Below, one piece after another: positions 57,640 to 64,000 of a DNA stretch of 64,000 bases. The translations under genes were made by a program, and so were the position numbers. The stretch's first letter is position 1. Every line of letters begins with the position of its first letter. The notes under the pieces were generated by a model. That model made no database searches. It was not told where the DNA came from and saw only the letters and a program-made list of their open reading frames with translations. Source of the DNA: Sphingobacterium phlebotomi (GTDB lineage: Bacteria > Bacteroidota > Bacteroidia > Sphingobacteriales > Sphingobacteriaceae); NCBI RefSeq assembly GCF_008180195.1, contig NZ_VTAV01000002.1, positions 248,001 to 312,000 of the forward strand, in the 5' to 3' direction.

Positions 57640-58632
57640 ATGGCAAATCCTATAACTATCCACCATGAAGGCGCGTTAGTTGAAGAATTATTTGGTTTAA
57701 CCGAATGTCCATATTTTAATAATTATCCGTTGAGAGGATTGCCGTGGGATGTCATAAAACACAAAGATTATAATATGTCCCTTCAGGAAATCGACTTTAT
57801 TGGTAACCATATGCAGCTGTTGGAAATGGAGTGTCTGACAGGAACTTCCATAAGGTTCTCGGTTAATGAACCTTCCATATTCTTTGCTATTATGATTGAG
57901 GGTTTTGTAAAGTTCCAAAAAGCGAAAACTTTAGTGTCATACGCTATGAGGGGTGTTTTGTACATGACCTATAGTCCTAGTGCAGATTTCACGCTCCATG
58001 CGAGTGCTGGCAAGCATACGATGATGATAGTTTGTATAGATAGCGATTGGTTTAAATCCGCAAAAAGACCGTTCCCTAGATTAGAACCACTTGTGAATTG
58101 CATTCAACAGCGAAATGATGAAGTGTTGACCTTACCTATGTGCAGGTTTGCTCAGCCAATTGCTGACCTTTGGGACTCTATGCGAATGCTCTGTTCCGAC
58201 AACTTCCTGCACAAATTGGAACTTGCAAATCACGTTACAAAGCTTATCGAGTTCTATAATACTCAATTAGAAAACGATAACTATATTAAAGGGCAGTTAG
58301 TTACCGAAACAGCGAATCTTTTCTTTATGTATGTTGACGCTAATTATATGTTTGAAAACCGTATCTCTATTGCTTTGGTTTCTGAGCATCTTGGTGAAAG
58401 TAAAACTAGGGTTGAAGAATACGCAAAACTCTTGTTTGGAAAATCCTTACTTAAGCATGTGCGGGATCTTCGTATGGCAAAAGCAGCCCAGCTTCTAAAA
58501 GAAACAGACGTCCCCGTTTCCGCCCTAGGTTTTAAAGTTGGCTACTCTAATAGATCCCATTTCTTCAAGATCTTTAATGCGTATTTTGACACCTCGCCTC
58601 TTGAATACAGGGCACAACATCGTATACATTAA
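57640..58632 (+). CDS. AraC-family transcriptional regulator
   Basis: A 330-residue regulator. I start at MANPITIHHEG, preceded by a strong AAGGAG ribosome site 8 bp away; the longer frame begins inside the promoter's -7 element and so cannot be right. The N-terminal ~230 residues resemble the cupin-like sensing part of AraC proteins (SIRFSVNEPSIFFAIMIEGFVKFQKAKT, SADFTLHASAGKHTMMIVCIDSDW). The C-terminal two HTH motifs are clear: ISIALVSEHLGESKTRVEEYAKLLFGKSLLKHVRDLRMAKAAQLL and VPVSALGFKVGYSNRSHFFKIFNAYFDTSPLEYR. It is probably driven by box S5, and is the best candidate to bind the inverted-arm sites at 58688 and 61228. Confidence 0.93.
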   Translation: MANPITIHHEGALVEELFGLTECPYFNNYPLRGLPWDVIKHKDYNMSLQEIDFIGNHMQLLEMECLTGTSIRFSVNEPSIFFAIMIEGFVKFQKAKTLVSYAMRGVLYMTYSPSADFTLHASAGKHTMMIVCIDSDWFKSAKRPFPRLEPLVNCIQQRNDEVLTLPMCRFAQPIADLWDSMRMLCSDNFLHKLELANHVTKLIEFYNTQLENDNYIKGQLVTETANLFFMYVDANYMFENRISIALVSEHLGESKTRVEEYAKLLFGKSLLKHVRDLRMAKAAQLLKETDVPVSALGFKVGYSNRSHFFKIFNAYFDTSPLEYRAQHRIH

Positions 58633-58687
58633 TACTAATCAGAAATTTTCGATCCCAACACGCTTTTAGAACCGTTTTTGTGTATTT

Positions 58688-58775
58688 ATCTCCCATTTTC
58701 GGATAAAAACACAAAAAGTTGTGCTTTTCTTTGGAAAATGGGAGATACTTTTCATTACTCTGAACAATAACTTTG
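58688..58775 (+). promoter_or_regulatory. Operator/promoter with 13-bp inverted arms, copy 1
   Basis: ATCTCCCATTTTC (58688-58700) and GAAAATGGGAGAT (58734-58746) are perfect inverted arms, 46 bp apart start to start. A perfect TAACTTTG -7 element follows at 58768-58775, 27 bp after the last GGAGAT. The same arms with the same spacing occur at 61228-61315. The promoter serves the trypsin-like gene at 58824. Binding by the adjacent AraC protein is inference. Confidence 0.7.
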
Positions 58776-58823
58776 GTACAGGCAAACTGCCAATAAATAT
58801 TTTTTAACTAAATACATGGCGTT

Positions 58824-60023
58824 ATGAAAAATTTCCTAATAACAAGTTTAACCGCAATTGCACTTTTGTCTTTTAATGCTTGTTCCAATAACGGTTTAGA
58901 CCGAGATTTAAGTACTACCGACGGATTGACAGAGGCAAACATTGTAAATGTCGATCAAATGGAACAGGACAATTCCAGTGAATGGGAAGCCAAAGCCAAA
59001 TATAAACAGCTTCTAAAATCATTCGGTAAAACTCGTACTGCCAAAGGGAGGGAAGTACCCGACTTTCCGGATTATTATGGCGGTGCCTACATCACGAAGA
59101 AAGGTACGTTGGCGATCTATATTTATGGTGATTTTGAAGGAGCGAAAAAAAGAGTGGTCTCAATGGTTGGCGAAGGAGACGTTGAATATAAGAAAGCAGA
59201 TTTTTCGTTCTCTTATCTTCGACAACTTATGGACGAACTCAATGAGTTTGTCTTAAATGAGAAAAATCCATCTATCAGTAGTAATTTCAATGTTTTCGGA
59301 CTGCGAGATGCGGAAAACTGTATTGTAGTAGAGCTGAAGGAATTCAACGATAATAAAATACAAGAATTTCAAAATTCGGTGGTTAATAGCCCCGCGATTA
59401 AATTTGTTCAATCCGAGGGAGAAATTGTATTAAATGTCGATTTATATCCGGGGTGCGAAGTTAGAGCTGGAACTTCAGTCGGATCTTTCGGATTTAGAGC
59501 TAGACGTAATTCAGATTCACAAGTAGGCATGGTCACCGCAGGACATGTGATACCTGTCGGCGAAGGTGCTCGGGCGGGGGATATTCCCACTATAATAGGC
59601 ACTTGTAGTGCTTCGCAAGTAAGCGGGTCGATTGATGCTGCGTTCATTCCAATTACGTTTCCCAACAATTACGTTCCAACCAACATCTTATGTGGATCAT
59701 CGAACGTATTATCAACGAGTACAGATGAACTTCTGGGTAGTGCTACTGTTTACAAAATTGGACAGGCTACGGGACTTACTTTTGGCCAAGTTATATCAAG
59801 TTCTACTTCGGTGACCGTTCAAGGTGGCATAACGCTGACGAATATAGTAAGTACGTCGTATGCTGCCGCTGTTGGAGACAGCGGAGGTATTGTGTATAGC
59901 ATTGACGCTGGCAATATTCGACCTACAGTTGGGCTTCATTTCGCGAATACAACCAGCGGTTCAACATCATATTATGCGAAGGCCGATGAGGTATTGTCTG
60001 CATTTGGATTATCACGATATTAA
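58824..60023 (+). CDS. Trypsin-fold serine protease lipoprotein (S1-like)
   Basis: A 399-residue lipoprotein (lipobox LSFNAC, Cys20) with an N-terminal propeptide-like region of about 190 residues and a C-terminal chymotrypsin-fold domain. The catalytic triad is visible: H241 (MVTAGHVIPVG), D271 (GSIDAAFIP) and S353 (AVGDSGGIVYS), with Cys pairs (YPGCE, GTCSASQ, NILCGSS) that could form disulfides. This resembles the streptogrisin/alpha-lytic group, in which the pro-region folds the enzyme. It is directly downstream of the inverted-arm promoter and heads an operon with two Ig-like lipoproteins. Surface location and target are unknown. Confidence 0.9.
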   Translation: MKNFLITSLTAIALLSFNACSNNGLDRDLSTTDGLTEANIVNVDQMEQDNSSEWEAKAKYKQLLKSFGKTRTAKGREVPDFPDYYGGAYITKKGTLAIYIYGDFEGAKKRVVSMVGEGDVEYKKADFSFSYLRQLMDELNEFVLNEKNPSISSNFNVFGLRDAENCIVVELKEFNDNKIQEFQNSVVNSPAIKFVQSEGEIVLNVDLYPGCEVRAGTSVGSFGFRARRNSDSQVGMVTAGHVIPVGEGARAGDIPTIIGTCSASQVSGSIDAAFIPITFPNNYVPTNILCGSSNVLSTSTDELLGSATVYKIGQATGLTFGQVISSSTSVTVQGGITLTNIVSTSYAAAVGDSGGIVYSIDAGNIRPTVGLHFANTTSGSTSYYAKADEVLSAFGLSRY

Positions 60024-60101
60024 ATATCTCGAAGCAAATAAAGCTGACAATTTTTATGTTATATTTAGACTGTTTTATCCGATATGTCGCATACAATGGT
60101 T

Positions 60102-60566
60102 ATGAAAAAACAAAATTTGATTGCTACTTTTATTTTATTATTACTCTTTCAATCTTGCCAAGTGATGAGAGAATCCACTAATCACGATAAATCTGTTGGC
60201 AGCCAGGGAAGTGATATTTTGTTTAACGTTAAGCCTAACGTCCTTAGCCTCGTTGACAGTATTAAACGTATTCATTATCGGATCACGAACAACTCTGAGA
60301 AAGAGATACATTGCGGTTTAGATTTTTGGGTCGAAAGGTTTGAGGACGAAAGCTGGAGGGAGTTTTCTTTTAAAGAAGAGTTGGTGATTCCGTCGGTTTT
60401 AAGAATTGTTCCTATAAGTCAGAGTTTTGAAGATTCTATTGTTATATCTACGCTCTATCATCAAACAGATATTCAAAGAGGCAAATACAGACTTTGTAAG
60501 GAGGTTTGGTCAGAAAACGAGCGAGATAAAAAAGTTATACTAACGGCAGAATTTAAAATTGAATAA
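60102..60566 (+). CDS. Ig-like domain lipoprotein, copy 1
   Basis: A 154-residue lipoprotein starting MKKQNLIATFILLLLFQSC (lipobox LFQSC). The mature part is one bacterial Ig-like domain of the kind seen in small surface lipoproteins: SLVDSIKRIHYRITNNSEKEIHCGLDFWVERFEDESWREFSF, with the W-x-x-x-x-F pattern and RGKYRLCKEVW as the last strands. It is a paralogue of the next gene. It sits 78 bp after the serine protease. Partner or inhibitor of the protease are possibilities, both untested. Confidence 0.78.
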   Translation: MKKQNLIATFILLLLFQSCQVMRESTNHDKSVGSQGSDILFNVKPNVLSLVDSIKRIHYRITNNSEKEIHCGLDFWVERFEDESWREFSFKEELVIPSVLRIVPISQSFEDSIVISTLYHQTDIQRGKYRLCKEVWSENERDKKVILTAEFKIE

Positions 60567-60642
60567 TAAATATTATTTATTGCCTTGTATCATAGAAACT
60601 ATAACTCTTTATTCGCTTTGTTTTTTCTATAAGAATTTCCCT

Positions 60643-61158
60643 ATGAAAAAAACACTTGTCATACTATCCATAAGCTTTAAGATAGCAATATTTGTATTTA
60701 CCGTTACAGGATGTCACGGCCATAACAATAACAAAGCAGGCGAGATTCTCGCAGATACCCCTATCAAATCGGACATGGGAATAAGTAAAATTCAACTATT
60801 GGAGCAAGACGATATCGGACTTAAATTGGAAGTAACACCCAAAACTTTCCAATTAGCTGATCAAACCATGACGGGAGAATATAGTGTTATTAATGAATCC
60901 AGTCATGCTATAAGCTATGGACAGGGATTTGATCTTGAGCACTTCCGTGATAATGAATGGAAAGAAATACCTTTTGAGATGGCCATCGAGGATATTGCCC
61001 TTGGATTAAATCCAGACCAAAGTCAGACATTCCCTTTAATGCTATCAAAAATATTAACAAATGGGCAAGTGGGAAAGTATCGGATTGTAAAATATGTGAA
61101 GACGAAGCCGAATGATAAACAAAAGATAAAACTGACTGCAGAGTTTAGCGTGGAATAA
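60643..61158 (+). CDS. Ig-like domain lipoprotein, copy 2
   Basis: A 171-residue lipoprotein starting MKKTLVILSISFKIAIFVFTVTGC (lipobox TVTGC); the in-frame extension to 60559 would place residues before the signal, so I use this ATG. The mature domain repeats that of the neighbour: QTMTGEYSVINESSHAISYGQGFDLEHFRDNEWKEIPF and VGKYRIVKYVKTKPN, ending KIKLTAEFSVE as copy 1 ends VILTAEFKIE. The two are tandem duplicates in the serine-protease operon. Confidence 0.78.
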   Translation: MKKTLVILSISFKIAIFVFTVTGCHGHNNNKAGEILADTPIKSDMGISKIQLLEQDDIGLKLEVTPKTFQLADQTMTGEYSVINESSHAISYGQGFDLEHFRDNEWKEIPFEMAIEDIALGLNPDQSQTFPLMLSKILTNGQVGKYRIVKYVKTKPNDKQKIKLTAEFSVE

Positions 61159-61227
61159 CATCTGTTATAAATGTTTCCATTTTTTCTTCTCAAAATCTGT
61201 GCTCACAGGCTAACTGTATAGTTATTT

Positions 61228-61315
61228 ATCTCCCGTTTTCTGTTAAAATCGGCAAATTTGTGGTTTTTCTCCGGAAAATGGGAGATACTCTAAGAATGAT
61301 CTGTCATTATCTTTG
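61228..61315 (+). promoter_or_regulatory. Operator/promoter with 13-bp inverted arms, copy 2
   Basis: ATCTCCCGTTTTC (61228-61240) and GAAAATGGGAGAT (61274-61286) repeat the arms at 58688 with the same 46-bp spacing, and the perfect -7 element TATCTTTG (61308-61315) again lies 27 bp after the last GGAGAT. The promoter reads into the region of 61316-62372. Confidence 0.7.
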
Positions 61316-61976
61316 AAAGATAGAAGTACAAGTGTTACTCCTTTTAGATTTTTAAAAGTTTAAGCAACATAAAGACATGGGTTGCGTATTGGGCATTCAG
61401 CCATTTTCCCGATGGTAGAGTTCCGACAAGATAGAACCAGGCAGTGAGACCTATCTATTCATATCCGCCAATACGCTGGGATCGTCATCCGGATGTCGGG
61501 ACATAGGGGCGAGGGTTACATCGTTAAAGTGCAAACAAACCCATTGGGCAAGTGGGGCCTAGGCCGTCCTGCTGAACAGTAGGTAAATGATCCAAGTTAA
61601 AAATGGAAGCAATGAACATGAAAGCCACAGCAAGAAAGATGACAGCGTTTTTCAAAAATATGGGAAAGCTGTACTATCCCATAGGGATATGGCTTTATGC
61701 CCTGTTCTTGCAAATTTCCTTGATGCCGAAGCTTGTCAGAAAATGTCGAGTCTGTTTCGCATCACTTGGTTGTATTAGCTTAGCCCAGCAGAGAGTCGTT
61801 AACAGATTTTATTATCCATGTAGGTTTGCTCTATTTAGGCGTAGCTCGGCCTTTTGGCTTCAAGGACGCTAACTGGCCAATAACCAAGATCCCTCAACTG
61901 CATGCTTGTGAGGCAAAATCAGTATGCGAAATATTAACAAACAAGATTGTAAACTAAAGTTCGCACTCATCTTCAA
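61316..61976 (+). other. Transcribed region with no confident gene
   Basis: This 660-bp stretch follows operator copy 2 and precedes the small exported protein. It has no good gene. An ATG at 61377 opens MGCVLGIQPFSRW and stops; the same frame then stays open for about 45 codons. A small frame from about 61603 has a hydrophobic core (LYYPIGIWLYALFLQISLM) of a membrane peptide but ends in unlikely low-quality sequence. Either these are decayed or short genes, or the transcript has a long leader. Confidence 0.5.
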
Positions 61977-61991
61977 GTGCATATTTTGCCT

Positions 61992-62372
61992 ATGGCAATT
62001 TTAAAAAATAACTGGTTACGCACCAGTTCGCTTATAGCATTAATGCTAGCATTCTTCGTTACCGCGAACGCTTCAGAAAACAATGAAGAAAAAAAAGCTG
62101 AAAAGGATAAACCAGAAAAGACTATACTGGCAACAACATGGCACTTTATAGGGACATCACTCAGTGAAGTCTTTGAAGAGGACAAATGGCAAAGCGCAGA
62201 TCCAGGAGAATCGTCTTGTTCTTCTGCTGCACGCCCCTTGCCCTGCGCATACACTGTAACAGATGAGGATATCGCTGATACCGATGAACTGGTTACCTAT
62301 TTAAGGGCAACACACCAGAACAATCCATCTGCTGTCGCGCCTGCTGCAGATTCCAGAAAGCTAGAAGAATAG
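61992..62372 (+). CDS. Small exported protein with a Cys pair (DUF6520-like)
   Basis: A 126-residue exported protein starting MAILKNNWLRTSSLIALMLAFFVTANAS; the ATG at 61977 is the alternative. The mature part is Lys/Glu rich (ENNEEKKAEKDKPEKT), then TTWHFIGTSLSEVFEED, and a Cys pair in SSCSSAARPLPCAYTVTDEDIADTDELVTYLRATHQ. This order (W, then a close CxxxxxxxPC pair, then a helix ending in T) resembles the small secreted DUF6520 proteins of Bacteroidota. It is the first good gene after operator copy 2 and ends at a strong terminator. Confidence 0.6.
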   Translation: MAILKNNWLRTSSLIALMLAFFVTANASENNEEKKAEKDKPEKTILATTWHFIGTSLSEVFEEDKWQSADPGESSCSSAARPLPCAYTVTDEDIADTDELVTYLRATHQNNPSAVAPAADSRKLEE

Positions 62373-62401
62373 TTTGCAGCGTTATCTTTTAAATGTGAAA
62401 T

Positions 62402-62446
62402 AAATCATAGACCTTCTCAATACTTTGATGGGTCTATGATTTTTTT
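62402..62446. terminator. Intrinsic terminator between convergent genes
   Basis: A perfect 12-bp stem, AAATCATAGACC (62402-62413) with GGTCTATGATTT (62431-62442), is followed by T residues to 62446. It ends the small exported-protein transcript and may also serve the convergent susD gene. Confidence 0.88.
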
Positions 62447-62456
62447 GTAAACACTA

Positions 62457-63836
62457 TTACCTAAAATTTTGAGGCATTCCGGTCAATTCAATAATGTCTT
62501 CCGGTATAGGTAAAGCATACCGTAGGTCGTTCGGATACAGTATTTGCTCCTTGCCATTCATGGTTCTTTTTAATGTAATGTTGGCTTCTTCTTTATTAAG
62601 CCGTTTTAAATCCATCCATCTTAGCCCTCTAAACACCAACTGCTTTCGTCGCTCCTCCAAGATAATATTTAAGGCATTTGTCGCGTTTGATGCCGAGAGT
62701 GGAGAAAATGTTCCAGTCTCCCATCTTGTGATTAAAAGTGTATTTAAATCTGCCAAGGCTTCATCGATTTTTTCTTCCCTTGCGAAACATTCCGCCCGGG
62801 TCAGATACATTTCATCTGTGGCTAAGCCTAAAAATAGATCAACACTTCCCGAATAGCGACCCTTGAAACCATGCGAGTTGTCTGTATTAGTCGTGAAAAA
62901 GAGTGTCTTCCGAAGGTCATTTTCTGCATAAGACTCGTACAATTCATCGACAATTCTCCCCCTAGTCAGGTTTAGTATTTGACCCGGCGACGCCAATGAT
63001 TGTAAGATCACTTCTTTGTTCAGTTCAACAAAAGGATATGTTGCCGTACTGTTGGTCAATGTATTATAATCGATAAGATCATTGAATATCTGCAGGCATG
63101 AATCTGCGTAGCGTCCAGCTTCTTCATATCTCCTCATCGATAGATATGCTCGGGATAAGCAGGCATAAGCCGCAGGACGTGAGGCGCGAATGTAGCTAAT
63201 CGGAGTTGTCGGTAAAAGTTGAATGGATTTTTTCAGATCTGCAATAACCTGGTCATAGGTCTCCTGTAGAGATGAGCGTACTGATATTTCATTAAAATCC
63301 GTGTTTTGACGTAGGGGTAGCCCCAAGTCCGTCGAGGCCGTAGCTTCATCATAGGCTAAACACCATATAAAAGTAGCCCCTAGAATGTTTTTAGCCCGAA
63401 AAAGCAATGCCTGTCCCATGATATGATCATATTCGCTGGCATTAGTTTCATCCCGTTCAATATTTTGTAAGCCTTCCAAGACGCTGTTGCTATGGTATAC
63501 GGCTGTGGAAAAGATACTCCAGTCAATCGAACCCGTCTCAAACAGATGTGTTCCCTCCCATGTATAGGCGCGCCGATGCGCCTCTGATGATAGCGAAGCC
63601 CAATCAGCTTGTGTTACATAGAAGTCATCTGAGCTTATCTCTCCGGCATTCGAATCATTGGTAAATGCTGCATGATAGTCCAGCAATGCCTGCAGGTCTT
63701 TAAGTGTTGATGGGATAGCCAAGCTCCTGTCCGGTTTTTCATCGAGAAACTTTTCGCATCCCGATATTAAAAGAATAATTATAATGAGAGGTACAGACCT
63801 CAAGTATATTATCAAAATGTTATTTCTCTTTTTCAT
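62457..63836 (-). CDS. SusD/RagB-family nutrient-binding lipoprotein
   Basis: A 459-residue lipoprotein (lipobox LLISGC, Cys27). The SusD family is evident from the start CEKFLDEKPDRSLAIPSTLKDLQALLDYH, the TPR-like helices (SRPAAYACLSRAYLSMRRYEEAGRYADSCL), DEMYLTRAECFAREEKIDEALADLNTLL and the C-terminal ILEERRKQLVFRGLRWMDLKRLNKEE with final YALPIPEDIIELTG. SusD caps the SusC transporter and captures glycans or other ligands. It follows the susC tail by 11 bp. The length of 459 is short compared with typical SusD (500-550), but no domain seems missing. Confidence 0.93.
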   Translation of the reverse strand: MKKRNNILIIYLRSVPLIIIILLISGCEKFLDEKPDRSLAIPSTLKDLQALLDYHAAFTNDSNAGEISSDDFYVTQADWASLSSEAHRRAYTWEGTHLFETGSIDWSIFSTAVYHSNSVLEGLQNIERDETNASEYDHIMGQALLFRAKNILGATFIWCLAYDEATASTDLGLPLRQNTDFNEISVRSSLQETYDQVIADLKKSIQLLPTTPISYIRASRPAAYACLSRAYLSMRRYEEAGRYADSCLQIFNDLIDYNTLTNSTATYPFVELNKEVILQSLASPGQILNLTRGRIVDELYESYAENDLRKTLFFTTNTDNSHGFKGRYSGSVDLFLGLATDEMYLTRAECFAREEKIDEALADLNTLLITRWETGTFSPLSASNATNALNIILEERRKQLVFRGLRWMDLKRLNKEEANITLKRTMNGKEQILYPNDLRYALPIPEDIIELTGMPQNFR

Positions 63837-63847
63837 ACGAACTTACT

Positions 63848-64000
63848 TTACATGTTAATCCTAATTCCTAAACTATACGTATTTGGTGGTATAAGCATAT
63901 TAGTGCTATAACCATAATCCGGGTCAAGACCTTCTTTATTTGCTTTCCATAAAATCCCAAGGTTACTTGCATTTACAAAGAGTTGAAGGCTGCTGAAGGG
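63848..64000 (-). CDS. SusC-type TonB-dependent receptor, 3' tip
   Basis: The minus frame from the window edge reads [20 protein letters not shown], then [20 protein letters not shown] and ends LGIRINM, the typical last strands of a SusC outer-membrane barrel (the order N-L-x-x-L-(W/T)-x, then P-x-x-Y-x-x-G-(I/L)-x-(V/I)-x-F/M). Only 50 residues are visible. With the downstream susD it forms a complete pair outside the window. Confidence 0.88.
   Translation of the reverse strand, partial: PFSSLQLFVNASNLGILWKANKEGLDPDYGYSTNMLIPPNTYSLGIRINM

Noticed and set aside
1..64000. CRISPR array, rRNA genes, IS elements
   Set aside because: No regularly spaced direct repeats, no rRNA sequence and no transposase or terminal inverted repeats were seen anywhere in the window.

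Overview
The window comes from a Bacteroidota chromosome, most likely Sphingobacteriaceae (Sphingobacterium/Pedobacter/Parapedobacter-like). The evidence is a SusC/SusD pair, a TonB-plug surface protein, Bacteroidota conjugative-transposon tra genes (TraE, TraF, TraG, TraJ, TraK, TraM, TraN types), RteC regulators, lipoprotein-rich secreted proteins and TAnnTTTG (-7) promoters. No database search was possible; family names come from motifs and residue patterns read by eye.

Layout. (1) 1-12.3 kb is ordinary chromosome: the 3' end of gcvP, a DUF1080 hydrolase, a lipoprotein amidase, a Nudix hydrolase, a phosphohexomutase, an enoyl-CoA hydratase homologue, a lone ExbD, an MG2/TonB-plug protein and purD. 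(2) At 12.45 kb a tRNA-Glu(UUC) is followed at once by a tyrosine integrase, the usual left end of an integrative conjugative element (ICE). (3) 15-39 kb is an ICE backbone on the minus strand: an Xis-like HTH pair, accessory genes including a D12 adenine methylase and DUF3560/DUF3945-type proteins, then traN-traM-traL-traK-traJ, three TraI-like paralogues, a PAPS-reductase-like protein, the TraG/VirB4 ATPase, traF, traE and two RteC paralogues. I see no relaxase, coupling protein or second att site, so the element is either longer than the window or defective.

(4) 39-45.4 kb is a RiPP-like locus: a previously uncalled 49-residue Ser/Thr-tailed, cysteine-free peptide, a receiver-only protein, a full-length LanB-type dehydratase and, convergent with it, a LytTR response regulator and LytS-type kinase. 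A free-standing LytTR protein is divergent. (5) 45.6-53.8 kb is an antagonism module: a 2058-residue SpvB/RHS protein with a colicin E3-like rRNase tip, an immunity candidate, and a displaced start-less second toxin tip with its own candidate partner. (6) 54.5-57.3 kb is a clostripain-like lipoprotein protease, a glycine-zipper lipoprotein and a beta-barrel. (7) 57.6-62.4 kb is an AraC-type regulator, a trypsin-fold lipoprotein protease with two Ig-like lipoproteins, and a small exported protein. (8) The window ends in a SusD gene and the 3' tip of SusC.

The most notable result is regulatory. Regions 4-7 appear wired together by a 28-bp promoter element with TCGA half-sites 21 bp apart, the phasing of tandem LytTR-binding sites. 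It occurs five times (a sixth copy is degenerate), with a -7-like element about 35 bp downstream of the second half. The promoters serve the LytTR-only gene, the peptide/LanB operon, the RHS operon, the protease operon and the araC gene; the degenerate copy precedes the kinase/regulator operon. A second promoter architecture, 13-bp inverted arms exactly 46 bp apart and 27 bp upstream of a perfect TAnnTTTG, occurs twice, before the trypsin-like operon and before the small exported protein; the adjacent AraC protein is the obvious candidate to bind it. The picture is a two-tier circuit (LytTR, then AraC) controlling a modified peptide, a polymorphic toxin and secreted proteases. This circuit is inference from sequence and is untested.
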